Below, one piece after another: positions 41,101 to 50,150 of a DNA stretch of 64,000 bases. The notes beneath the pieces were generated by a model, which worked only from the letters and a program-made list of their open reading frames with translations, was not told where the DNA came from and ran no database searches. The position numbers were made by a program, and so were the translations under genes. The stretch comes from Tritrichomonas musculus (Eukaryota; Parabasalia; Tritrichomonadida; Tritrichomonadidae): NCBI GenBank assembly GCA_039105265.1, contig JAPFFF010000002.1:3472001-3536000 (forward strand). Reading direction: 5' to 3'. Every line of letters begins with the position of its first letter. Positions within the stretch are counted from its first letter, which is position 1.

Positions 41101-41556
41101 GCGCTTATATTCAAATTGATTTCAATATCTGATCTGAATCAGAAAGATGATATAGTCGAAAAAGCTGAAGAAAGATTCAAAGATGCTACCCTGGATATGA
41201 ACAATAGTGAAGATCGTTCAACTTTGATCGTTTTATTCTTTAGAGCTTCGTTGATGTCAACATATTGTAGACCATTCTTAATATCTCAAAAATGGCACGA
41301 CATGGAAATAGCAGAAATGCTTGAACTTGGTGATATGGAAGAAAAAGCTAAAATTAACTTCACTTCGGATTATTATTGTCGTGATATTTGCAATAAAATT
41401 AATCATTCAATTGAACAAATAGAACAGAAAGTTTTACCTTTGTTTAAAATACTTCAGAAAGGAATGCCTGACTTGGCTGACACTTATTCTTCTATCCAAT
41501 CTAACTTGAAAACATGGACTCATTTCAAAAACGCAAAAAATACAGATAATAAATAA
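38116..41556 (+). CDS. Four-GAF protein with degenerate class I cyclic-nucleotide phosphodiesterase domain
   Basis: A 1146-aa protein. After a Ser-rich N-terminus (about 1-140), four GAF-like modules can be traced: about 145-290, 300-440, 470-625 and 640-790. The third, with ADRVTYYEIDRERNILRS, VPIGTGQCGIAALRG, LLSVPIINTNGAVGAVIQLLNKQDSKPFSEND, resembles the cyclic-nucleotide-binding GAFs of PDEs and has an NKxxxxxF-like end. Residues about 830-1130 follow the PDEase_I fold (FHNWLHCVEMVQFF; SPLGLALHSNSSSILETISM; RPFLISQKWHDMEIAEMLELGDMEEKA). The HDxxH metal site is replaced by TISYISNDGTNN and the later metal-binding Asp is not evident. Hydrolysis is unlikely; it may sense cyclic nucleotides instead. 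Confidence 0.82.
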   Translation: MNDDLQSNYLTIEHRKDSSHKFDKISTDSSSFLNSRRTTASKKPLPTVPNMSMTLNINMLSNQNAPTNKNGQTSRTASSSSLTRNFSSSNQFIKKNVLPPKIKAMRSINTSELELSKTTKIPNISESIESAPSRVDKNLQLASEMDDFFLLLSHDSLQLSVEKYVQEKLNAGQVFFWQAVASVQRFYSNKLNMSVAHNEGLIGYAFHNRSTVVIPCANKHDWYDQQVDGQIVNHTSSLVLFPLFDSMNNLVSIVEVSKKANDSLVTKSNHRFIEIFQKKFRVFSHWILNEDDHNEDDFKDLLNLMEVGQFILSFKRKMIEIFECRQAEIWIYTEKTGEESEIQSKFTLYTENGPVEIDTSQVGIVGEVIHRQQVYNCYINNLQSSYNVETDSSYEEPILAMPYSVSDSVSKKVYIIMIRGQNRKKIFTTFDEKKLAKISKFIFASFINSLFIEELNDSSAANEKLLQSILRIVPKVKERRRPEDVLEISMRELKSFTKADRVTYYEIDRERNILRSAYFEGVKDKIQVPIGTGQCGIAALRGVVLNTANAYEEKFFDPVYDKITKYQTKTLLSVPIINTNGAVGAVIQLLNKQDSKPFSENDASVSQIFGSVCMCLLSSSSLFAELNDSKRRLVELSNAINNLSADENFYDIVTESARSALQCEFVTFYTLDEASLLFHPLSTSSTKATSSNNIKKVFADLSSLNGIASKVMNDKKTFFTNDVKNHEALSDENQEEKKYMISILICPVLSIKKKKVIGLVRAINKRGLFDLNDVKTLESYSIIFSVNHEDEKLREINLNGPAQVKMNKWITINESELTCIPQMLRIPEENVPMMKNLDFNILGWNNNGLYQIMFHVFGSFGLLNRFKITNTTFYSFLFDCKSEYDKKKVKFHNWLHCVEMVQFFSYIANETDLRNTLHARDLFAIFISLTISYISNDGTNNSFNIKTSSPLGLALHSNSSSILETISMIKLIQIMKQEKSNLMKNMNEEDSKYIWALIFKLISISDLNQKDDIVEKAEERFKDATLDMNNSEDRSTLIVLFFRASLMSTYCRPFLISQKWHDMEIAEMLELGDMEEKAKINFTSDYYCRDICNKINHSIEQIEQKVLPLFKILQKGMPDLADTYSSIQSNLKTWTHFKNAKNTDNK

Positions 41557-42283
41557 AACTTGTGTGAATTTGTTTATATTATAATTATCTATCGTTTTGT
41601 TTATGTTTTTTTTTATTATTATTGGTAATGTAATGTCTCCCTTTCAGGCATACTATAATAGGAAATTGCCTTTGTTAGGGCCGTAATTTAGGCAAAACTC
41701 TTTTAAAGATATTTTTAGTATATTTATATTAAAATATATTTTTTTAGTATATTTATATTTTTACATAAATTTGATAAATAAATATGATATTAATAGAAAT
41801 GAATATAGTGACTTCCCCAAGGTATTTATATTGTAACTTTTAAAAATGCCTTATTCAAAAAATTATATCAAAAAGTTTATCATACTCAGAAAAATATTCT
41901 CCTATTTTTTTATGCCGTATTTGATGATCCATTCGTGAATAAGGTTATATTTACTATAAACTATTGGAAAATGACGTAGTTTACAAAACAACGGAAGGTT
42001 AAAATTGATGTGATAAATATAATTGTGGATAATTAACACTTTTACAGACACGCATATTATTTTAATAATATTTAAATAGTTGGCTTATCTTTTTTTTATT
42101 GATAATTATCAATAAAATATTGGTTTATCTTTTTGATGATTGAATTCAATCAAATGTTTGATGCGAATTTATTGATGGATGAATCTTGGTAAAAAAAAAA
42201 ATTTATTAATAATATTATTATATATTCATTCTATTTTGCAATATTTTGTAAAGTATCAATTATTTAAATACATTTCAATTTTT
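41557..42283. other. Intergenic region, nothing recognised
   Basis: This A+T-rich region lies downstream of the GAF gene. No gene was recognised. An AGGCA ... TGCCT inverted pair near 41647-41672 is the only local structure noticed. Confidence 0.5.
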
Positions 42284-42285
42284 TA

Positions 42286-43074
42286 TAGGTCGGCCGAAAT
42301 AACGTATTTGTCAAAAACATAAAGCAAAATTTAAAAAAACGCTAGAAACTTCCCAAACTTATATATTTGTTTCATGATCATATGATTAAGAAAATATCTA
42401 AATTTGGTGGGAATTCTTGAGTTGGATTTTTTTTTATCATCATTTTTTTGAAATTTAAATTTAAAATAATTATATCCTGTTATATATTTAATTTACATGT
42501 TTTTTATTACTTTCTTTGGTTTATAACTATATACAATATATATAAATATAATAAAAATTAAGAAATATTTATTATTCATCAGTGAATTGATGGAAAAAAT
42601 TTAATACAATTTTAGAAAAAATAGAAGATCAAATTTCCTTTTTATTTTTATTTTATTATATTACAAAAATTTATATAACAATAAAAGTAGACTTAAGAAT
42701 GAAAAAGAAGAAGAAAATCTTAAAAGAAAATATCCCAAACTTTTTCAAAAAGAATTGAATTTTGTATTTTTTAAAAATGCATTTTTCATGTTAAAAAAAA
42801 AAAATATTTATTTATTAATGATTATACTAAATCTAATGCAATATTATATATATAGATAAACATAAATAATTATCTTTTTTCATGATAATTATAGGATATA
42901 TTAATATTATTTATTTTAAAGAAAAAACATAAATTTCACAAAACTCAACTCAAAAAATTGGATGAAACTTGGTAAACAAAATATGTAGACATCATTTAAT
43001 ATTATATATCAAATAGAAGATATTCCTACGTTTTTTTATTTTTTTTGACAAAACTCGTTATTCTGGCCGACCTA
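42286..43074. mobile_element. Foldback/MITE element, 789 bp, complete copy
   Basis: The left end starts TAGGTCGGCCGAAATAACG and the right end is GTTATTCTGGCCGACCTA, so the termini are inverted repeats. The similarity of the two arms continues inward for over 40 bp (TTTGTCAAAAA, AAAAAAACG) and more weakly beyond. Flanking TA dinucleotides on both sides (42284-42285 and 43075-43076) fit a TA target duplication, as in Tc1/mariner-type elements. A truncated copy lies at 6515-7025. No coding capacity is seen. Confidence 0.85.
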
Positions 43075-43340
43075 TAATTTTTTGACCCTTTACTGACGGT
43101 CAAAAAAAAAGTATTCAAAAATCCTAAAATTTTCAATTAAAATTTATATTCATTCAATTGTTTTTACTTTCTTTATTTTATATTAAAATATGATGTAGTG
43201 GTGTTTTTTTATGAAGTATTATTATTCGGAAAAAAAATATTCAAAATTTTTAAATTTTGAATTAGGAAAATTGTTTATTTTGAAAAATTATTTAAATAAT
43301 TTCTTCTGAAAATAAATAACTTCTACAAAGGCTATTATAT

Positions 43341-46340
43341 ATGCCTCCAAAAACTTTATTTGTACCAAAAGAATTTACAAATGAATTAACAGACCTAATT
43401 GAAAAGAACCCAACAGTTGAGAGTGTTCTTTGTCACAGTCTTTTATCTCAAACATGTCGAAACGAAGGACTCAAATTTTTAAATTTTTTCTACACTCCAG
43501 AAGAACTCGAAAAAGAAACAGCGAATCTGCCAAATCTTGATCATTTAATTGATCTTGCACTTGACAAAGATGCAACGGTTGATGTTCCAGAAGATGCATC
43601 AAATTCAATTGGGCAAATTAATCGAAACGCATCGAATATTTTATCAGGGCCTAGCAAGAGATTACGTGATCTTGCAATGAAAGATCCTCAGCGGCGAATA
43701 TTTAGGAAATTAAGAGGATTTGTAAGAACCAAATCAGCTAAAAACACGATGTTTGCAGGCCATTTTCAAAGGATCCTTGAAAATTATTTAAATGCGTATG
43801 ATTCTGAGTTTAAACCTCAAACAAAAGATTTTTATAATGACGATTTTTCAATGAAAGAATTAATTAATTTTATGATCAAGCATATTAAAATTTTGGCATA
43901 CAGAGATTTTCTGACTCATTTTGTTACTTTATTTGCAAAAGCTTTCCCAGACGATTCGAATTATGCTTTAGAAGAAATTTTATCCAGAGCTGGCCGTTAC
44001 CTTTTTGCTCTTCAAGATTTACAAATTGAGCTTAAAAATCAATTAGAATCATCAAATGAAGAACAAATCCCTCTAAAAGAAGAAAAAAGCGAAAACGCCG
44101 AAGATAATGAAAATAGTAGTGAAAATGATAATGAAAACAAAAAAGAATCAAGTAGTAATAGCAAAGATATTATTAATAAAAAGTACATAGATTTTTGTTC
44201 GTATGAAGAAAAAATACAGCCAATTAGTATTGAAGAAAAAAGATTACCTTTACCAATATACATGAATACCGATCCAAGTAAAAAAGTTCCTCCTTTTATC
44301 CAACTTTACACAGAATATCAAAATTATCTTGAAGATTTTCAATTAAGTCATCCAACGAAGCGTTCCAATAAGCCGCCTCCACTTCCAACAGGAAAACCAC
44401 TTCCTCCTACTCCTGCGGCAGCAGTTCAAGGTTCATCACAGCCAATTTTATCCAATCGAAATAAACGATCAACAGCCGAGCCAGATTTTTTCAAGAAAAA
44501 CTCGATGAACAATAAAAAGCGTAATAACCAAGGTTCCTATAAAATTCCAGGTCTTTTAAATCTTGATGAGTTAGATCCGAAAAAGAAATCAAAAACACGC
44601 GAAACCCAAAGTTCATTTGACATGTTAAATCGCCAATCAGTTCAAAAGCAATCGAACTCTAACAATCGTCGTAGTGTTAACTTTTCCAAAGCTGATATGC
44701 CCAAATTTGATGAAAAGGAAGGCAACAACAGCGACAGTGAAATAGTCAAGAAAAACGGTAAACTAAAGAAGCAACGATCCCATAGCTTAAAGACGAAATC
44801 CAAGCCCTTCAAAACCAAAGGGAAAGACGATAAAAAAGGCAAAAAAGGTTCAGATGTCGAAACGGCATCAATAGAAGAGATATATTTAGAAAATGACAGT
44901 AGTAAAGACGATTCGAATAGGTCAATAATTTACCATTACAATGCCACCAACCGTCGATTCAGTAGTATGGAAGATTTTGAAACGACTATGAAAGATTTTG
45001 TCCACTACGATGAAGCCTTCATAACTAAGCTTGAGAAGAAGAAGAAGAAGAACAAGTTCAGCTCCGAGATAGCCCGACAGTCCATCTTCTTCCTCATCTC
45101 GCTAGTGCGGAATGCCTTTGGCGAGGACACTGACTTCTATCGTACTTTTCGCAAGAACGAGGCATTGATACAACTGTTGCTTATCTGTGGCACTTTTTGT
45201 GACGACGATAGTCGTCTATCGTCGGAGGTTTTCACTATCGTCAAGACGATCTTCGACGGTGACGGAAAAGAAGGCGATGATGAGAACGATAAGAACGATA
45301 GAAACGATAGCGAAAGTAAAAGTAGTCACAGCAATGATGTAGAGAACGATAACGGTCGCGATAACGATAGAAGTGGTGGAAATAACGGAAGCGGAAGTGT
45401 GAATAACGATAGCGAAAACGATAGCGAAGGCGAAGGTAACAAAAACGAAAAAAGTGACACTGTCAAAAAAAGATGGCAGGTCCCTGATTTCGTGGCCGAT
45501 TTTGCAGAGTATTTCACCTTCGATCCTTTCAATGTAACTCAAAAGATGATCGCCGCTTTTCAAATTTTTTGGAACTATCGTTCAATCAAATATGATGTTT
45601 ATGACGATTTTTGCTATAGCCGTTACTTAGCTCCTAATCGACCAAATAACGATTCAAATTTGATTTTACAAAAAGAAGAGAAAGACTTGATTCTTGATTA
45701 CCCGTCTTTTGAGGGAAGAATCTATCGTAAGCCGCCTGGGAAAACACCTCTGGAAGTCATGACTCCGGTCTTCTTTACAGAGCCGCCTTTGTCTGACTCT
45801 TTCAATCATACAATGAGGAAAATTTTGACTAATCTTGGAGAGAAAAGGCACAAATTGGCAGGGGAAAATATATCGAAAAGCGAGCATATTGAAGAAATCC
45901 TTCAAATTGATATCATTTATATAGAGTTCATGAGAAATACTTTCGACTTATCCTTGGACAATCCTGACTTCCAAAGATTGCATGTGATTAATGCTGTGGA
46001 AAAAATGCTCGAAATGTATCCCTGCAATAATAATTACTGGCAAAATCATAATACTATTGCTAGACCAATGTTAAACGGCCATATTGAAAAATTATCAAAA
46101 TGGTCGATGAAATACGATTTCTTGGTGGTTGGAAAAAATAAAGAACTTTCAAATATAGCGTTCTTGTTACCTGGTCCAAAAGCTGCTACTGCTGCTAATT
46201 ATGCGCAAACAACATTCGATATTGATAATTTAATTGCGAGATTTAAGAATAAATTGTTCAAAATTGATTTAGGATGGCCTTCATCAGAAAGCACTGAAGA
46301 AGAAGATGATTATGAACATGTTTCTGAATTAGATTTTTAA
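43341..46340 (+). CDS. Large protein, possibly SAPS/SIT4-phosphatase-associated-like
   Basis: A 999-aa protein. The N-terminal 230 residues or so are helical and show a pattern reminiscent of SAPS proteins (regulatory subunits of PP6/Sit4 phosphatase): VESVLCHSLLSQTCRNEGLKFLNFFYTPEEL ... NLDHLIDLAL, and later LINFMIKHIKILAYRDFLTHFV. Residues about 240-560 are low complexity, with proline-rich (KPPPLPTGKPLPPTPAAA) and Lys/Ser-rich stretches. A second helical part (about 545-640) is interrupted by an Asp/Asn/Ser-rich tract (about 640-710) encoded by AACGATAG-type repeats, then continues to about 990 (TPLEVMTPVFFTEPPLSDSFNHTMRKILTNLGEK). The SAPS assignment is weak; 'unknown, multi-domain' is the safe reading. 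Confidence 0.6.
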   Translation: MPPKTLFVPKEFTNELTDLIEKNPTVESVLCHSLLSQTCRNEGLKFLNFFYTPEELEKETANLPNLDHLIDLALDKDATVDVPEDASNSIGQINRNASNILSGPSKRLRDLAMKDPQRRIFRKLRGFVRTKSAKNTMFAGHFQRILENYLNAYDSEFKPQTKDFYNDDFSMKELINFMIKHIKILAYRDFLTHFVTLFAKAFPDDSNYALEEILSRAGRYLFALQDLQIELKNQLESSNEEQIPLKEEKSENAEDNENSSENDNENKKESSSNSKDIINKKYIDFCSYEEKIQPISIEEKRLPLPIYMNTDPSKKVPPFIQLYTEYQNYLEDFQLSHPTKRSNKPPPLPTGKPLPPTPAAAVQGSSQPILSNRNKRSTAEPDFFKKNSMNNKKRNNQGSYKIPGLLNLDELDPKKKSKTRETQSSFDMLNRQSVQKQSNSNNRRSVNFSKADMPKFDEKEGNNSDSEIVKKNGKLKKQRSHSLKTKSKPFKTKGKDDKKGKKGSDVETASIEEIYLENDSSKDDSNRSIIYHYNATNRRFSSMEDFETTMKDFVHYDEAFITKLEKKKKKNKFSSEIARQSIFFLISLVRNAFGEDTDFYRTFRKNEALIQLLLICGTFCDDDSRLSSEVFTIVKTIFDGDGKEGDDENDKNDRNDSESKSSHSNDVENDNGRDNDRSGGNNGSGSVNNDSENDSEGEGNKNEKSDTVKKRWQVPDFVADFAEYFTFDPFNVTQKMIAAFQIFWNYRSIKYDVYDDFCYSRYLAPNRPNNDSNLILQKEEKDLILDYPSFEGRIYRKPPGKTPLEVMTPVFFTEPPLSDSFNHTMRKILTNLGEKRHKLAGENISKSEHIEEILQIDIIYIEFMRNTFDLSLDNPDFQRLHVINAVEKMLEMYPCNNNYWQNHNTIARPMLNGHIEKLSKWSMKYDFLVVGKNKELSNIAFLLPGPKAATAANYAQTTFDIDNLIARFKNKLFKIDLGWPSSESTEEEDDYEHVSELDF

Positions 46341-46489
46341 TTATTTGTAATTTACCTCTTTTTTTTTTTTTTTTTTTTTTAATCCAAATAAAATGAAAGT
46401 AGTTTAACTTCATTTCTTCTTTTATACTTTCTGTTGTTTTGTATATATATGTATACTTACTGATTTTAAAAAAAAAGTTTGTTATTTGA

Positions 46490-47170
46490 ATGATCCAAAT
46501 GTGTACGTTTATTTATATGGAAGGTAATGATACAAATTTAGTACCAAATACTTTGAATGCAGAAAACTTTATGTCAGTTTCAGAAAAAGATAAATCAGAT
46601 AGTAATGAAGAAGATTTGCATTCAGAAATGCATGTCACATTCTTATCAACTTTAATTATTCCACCAAAATCATACATTGTTCCAAAGATTAAAATGCCAA
46701 AAGAACCAAATAATGATAACCATAGGCCACATTCACAACAATTGAGTAATTCTGCTCGTTTTTCTAAACCTCTTTTCTTTGATCTACCAGCAATTAATGT
46801 CCCATGCTATTCTGAAGAAAGATTTAATTCTACTAACATCAAAACAAAAACTAATAAAAGTAGATCAATAAATAATTACCATAGAAGGCACGTTTCAGCA
46901 CGTGATTCTTACAATGTTACTCTTGATTCATTGTTAGCATCTATTGAAAAGGAAAAGTCATCTTCAGAATCACGACAAAGACAACAAAATTATAATATTA
47001 GAACTGAGAAAAGCTCCTCTTCTCGTCATTCTTCAAAAACTAATCAATTATCAATGTTTCAATCAAAAGTAAAAGTTCAAAGGCCTATATCTCCGAAGAT
47101 TTGTAGAAATGAGTTTGATAAATCATCCAAATCTATGAAATATCGCCTCAATATGAAATATCCGAAATGA
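46490..47170 (+). CDS. Small Ser/Lys-rich, mostly disordered protein
   Basis: A 226-aa frame with no recognised domain. It is rich in Ser, Asn and Lys with basic patches (SRSINNYHRRHVSARDSYN; SSSRHSSKTNQ) and would be largely unstructured. The first ATG is at 46490, but residue 10 (MEGNDTN, 46517) is as likely a start, since the first nine residues are unlike the rest. It lies 150 bp downstream of the preceding same-strand gene with its own spacer, so it is a separate gene. Length and composition support it as real, but it may be lineage-specific. Confidence 0.5.
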   Translation: MIQMCTFIYMEGNDTNLVPNTLNAENFMSVSEKDKSDSNEEDLHSEMHVTFLSTLIIPPKSYIVPKIKMPKEPNNDNHRPHSQQLSNSARFSKPLFFDLPAINVPCYSEERFNSTNIKTKTNKSRSINNYHRRHVSARDSYNVTLDSLLASIEKEKSSSESRQRQQNYNIRTEKSSSSRHSSKTNQLSMFQSKVKVQRPISPKICRNEFDKSSKSMKYRLNMKYPK

Positions 47171-47829
47171 GCGAAGAAATGTAATTAAAAATAATGAGTT
47201 ATTTGTTAATATATATCAGAAATCTCAATGCAATCTATTTTTTCCTTTCTTATTTTGACCAAGAAAATAATTTGATATATTCATTTATATTTCTACTTTC
47301 TATAATTGAAAGTATGTTATTAATATATTGGAATACATACATATATAAAAATAAATAAGAAAAGCAATTTTAAAGTTTTACAGATATATGTTAAATAATT
47401 CAAAATTACCCTATCTTCAAGGTAAATTCAGATATTTGAGTATATCTTTATTTGTTTTAAATATATATTTAAAATAAATCTTTCTTTATTTCATTGACAT
47501 ATTTGATTTTTTTGAATTTGTTTAATTTGTCAAGACAATAAAAACAATTTTTTTATTAAATGCTCAAAATATAAATAGAATATAACGTAATATTTTTTTT
47601 TTTTCCAAAATATATAAAAATAAAAATCGTTTGATTAGATCATGCATATTTTTAAATTTTTAAAATACTAATCAAAATTTAAAATTGGAAGAGTATAAGT
47701 CCTTCCTCTAGGTTGATAGTTTTTTGTTTTAAAAAATTATAATGGATGTTTTTGTCATTTGAATGACATCAAAATCAAAATAAAGTATATTCCAATTGAC
47801 TTTTTCTATCATTATTATTCTCTATTTTA
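47171..47829. other. Convergent intergenic region, nothing recognised
   Basis: This A+T-rich 3' flank lies between two convergent genes. No gene or repeat was recognised. Confidence 0.6.
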
Positions 47830-48615
47830 CTAAAAACAACCCCAAAAATTATCAGGGAATAATAAATTTTGAGAATCCCAAGTCTCAAAATTAGAAGTTC
47901 CGATGTTGAGGTTCCCTTCATCTTTTCCTTTTATTATTTTAGATGAATTAGAAGAAACATCAGATTCATTTATGGTATAATCATTTTGAAGAATTTCATT
48001 TTCAAAGTTAATAAATACATTTTGATCAAATAAATTATTTGGAGGAGGTGAAATTACTTCTGGAGATGATGGATTCTGGATTTCATTTTCACTCAAAATT
48101 AATATATCATCATCATTTGTTTTACTATTTTTATTTTCATTGTCAACATTTTTCAAACAATCAGAATTTTCTGATCCATCTTCTGATTTCTTTCTGACAG
48201 TCCATTGACGAAGTTCAGATGAACTATTTTTCAGAAAGGGAATAGAACTTGTCATAGCATTAGCAGCTTCGGTTCTTCCAAGAGTAACATTGTATCCCAT
48301 TTTCTGCAAGCTTCCATTAATGGAGCTCTTACATTTAAATATTAAAATTTTTAATTGGTGTGTATTTATTGCAATTCCCTCTGGAAGCCAGCATATTCCA
48401 CATACAAGGCACCTCTTCCAGTCATCTGATTCATCACGGATTGCAAAATTTTTAATTTTATCGAGCGCATCTGAAAATGTTTCAATTCTTTTATTTCTTT
48501 GATTTTTATTTGACGGTGATGACATTTCAGCACGCATAACTGTATATTTATAACGATCTTCAGCACTTAAAAGGTTCCAATATCTAGGGAAGTAGCAATA
48601 TGTGTTTACAATCAT
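47830..48615 (-). CDS. Initiator-binding-domain (IBD, IBP39-like) protein
   Basis: A 261-aa protein. Residues about 8-105 carry the blocks I associate with the trichomonad initiator-binding domain: FPRYWNLLSAEDRYKYTVMRAEM, DDWKRCLVCGICWLPEGIAINTHQLKILIFKCKSSINGSLQKMGY. A short linker contains NSSSELRQWTVRKK. IBP39 of Trichomonas vaginalis binds the Inr core promoter element through this winged-helix domain and recruits RNA polymerase II. The C-terminal half here is acidic/Asn-rich and short (ILSENEIQNPSSPEVISPPP), ending in a hydrophobic FPDNFWGCF tail that could be an interaction motif. It is shorter than full IBP39, so a paralogue rather than the orthologue is likely. Confidence 0.75.
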   Translation of the reverse strand: MIVNTYCYFPRYWNLLSAEDRYKYTVMRAEMSSPSNKNQRNKRIETFSDALDKIKNFAIRDESDDWKRCLVCGICWLPEGIAINTHQLKILIFKCKSSINGSLQKMGYNVTLGRTEAANAMTSSIPFLKNSSSELRQWTVRKKSEDGSENSDCLKNVDNENKNSKTNDDDILILSENEIQNPSSPEVISPPPNNLFDQNVFINFENEILQNDYTINESDVSSNSSKIIKGKDEGNLNIGTSNFETWDSQNLLFPDNFWGCF

Positions 48616-50150
48616 TATTTTTTGAAGATTGATTATTTTTATTTTGAATTATATCTGAAAATTTGAATATGAAATTTTCTTTTTCTCTCAATTTTAGTGA
48701 CCCAATAGCGAATCAAAAAAAAGATGATGTGTTTTTTCATTCAATCATTTGATAATAATTTCAAATTTTAACTACATCATAAAAAAATAATTAAAATTGA
48801 ATTATTTTATTACACTATTACTAAATAAATAACATTACATAATGATACTATTAATATGAAAAAAACACTCTTATTTTAAAATGGTGGGGGATAAGAAATA
48901 AACGATTGATTCACAATCCATTCAATTTAATTATTATTAATGATTCATTTATATTTTAGCAAAAAAATAAAGAATATCCACTATTATTAATAGAGAAAAG
49001 GTTAAATTAAATTTAAAATTAAAATATATGCTCATAATATAATTAAACATTCTATCTACATAAAAATTTAATAAAACAGGAAAAGCGCAAAATATTCTAT
49101 TTCACAATTTTCAAAGTATAGAAAAATTGAAAGAATGAATATGGGCTTTTTGAATAAGTGTAATAAAGATACGATTCAAAAAAATCTATTTCATTATTCA
49201 AAATTTATTTTTTTCAGTTTATTATTTAACTCAAAAGCCACCAGGAATTATCCAATTTTTCGCACAAAAAAAAAGAATTTTCCAGATCTGGCTTTTGTTT
49301 TAGGTTTTATATTATGTTTCCAATGATTTTCTTCTTTTTTATCTTTCTCTTTGATTTTTTGTTTTACGATCAATTCAAAAAATATTACCCTATCGTACAT
49401 AAAATTCCAAGAAATTAGGAAATTATTTGTTTTATAATTTTACAACTATTTTTGAACAAAATAGGATGTAAAAAAAAAAGGATCATAAATAATGATCTTT
49501 TGAAAATTGAACTGAAACAAAAGTTTTTTAAATGAATATCAGTTAGGTGAAAAAATTATCCTTGAAACATTCAAAAAAAAAAAAAAATTGGTTGATTTCT
49601 ATTCATATTATATATTGGTTTGCATCACAAAAAAATCTTATATATTGATACTGCTATTTATTGTATATATTTATTTTTGCTTTTTAATTTTAAAAATATT
49701 GGATTTAACTGGATTCAGATTGAATCATTCAATACAATGGATTGCAATTAAAATTTCTTTTAATGAATGTTTAATAGAGTCAAATAAAGTAATCAGATGA
49801 TACTCAAAATCAATCAAAAGAAAGAACTATATCAAACCCAAAAAATTGAGAGAAACGAATTTTTACAAATTTTTTGAGTGAAATAACTGAAATATTTGTG
49901 TGAATAGCACATAACGATGTTATGGATATTGAAATAATGAGTATCATTACTTTATTTTGCTTGGAAAGCACAGTTAGAAAAAGAGCATATTAATATGTGA
50001 TCAATCATTTTAAAAGTATATTTTAGGCACATTATTTTTAATATCAAATATATATCTTATTTGTTATAATTATAATAAACTTTATTAACAAAAATACAAA
50101 CAAGGAAATGGTAATGCAATAAATGCAAAATAAAAGCCTTTTTTTTTTTT
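48616..50150. other. Long gene-free A+T-rich region
   Basis: Only short open frames (60-70 codons, hydrophobic or biased composition) occur and none resembles a protein. No repeats with other parts of the window were noticed. Confidence 0.55.

Noticed and set aside
45216-45563. 115-codon minus-strand frame with hydrophobic valine/isoleucine stretches
   Set aside because: It is the antisense shadow of the Asp/Asn/Ser repeat tract of the gene at 43341-46340.
49135-49800. Two open frames of 63 and 70 codons
   Set aside because: They have Phe/Ile/Tyr-rich composition expected of A+T-rich non-coding sequence, one has no ATG, and no conserved motif is present.
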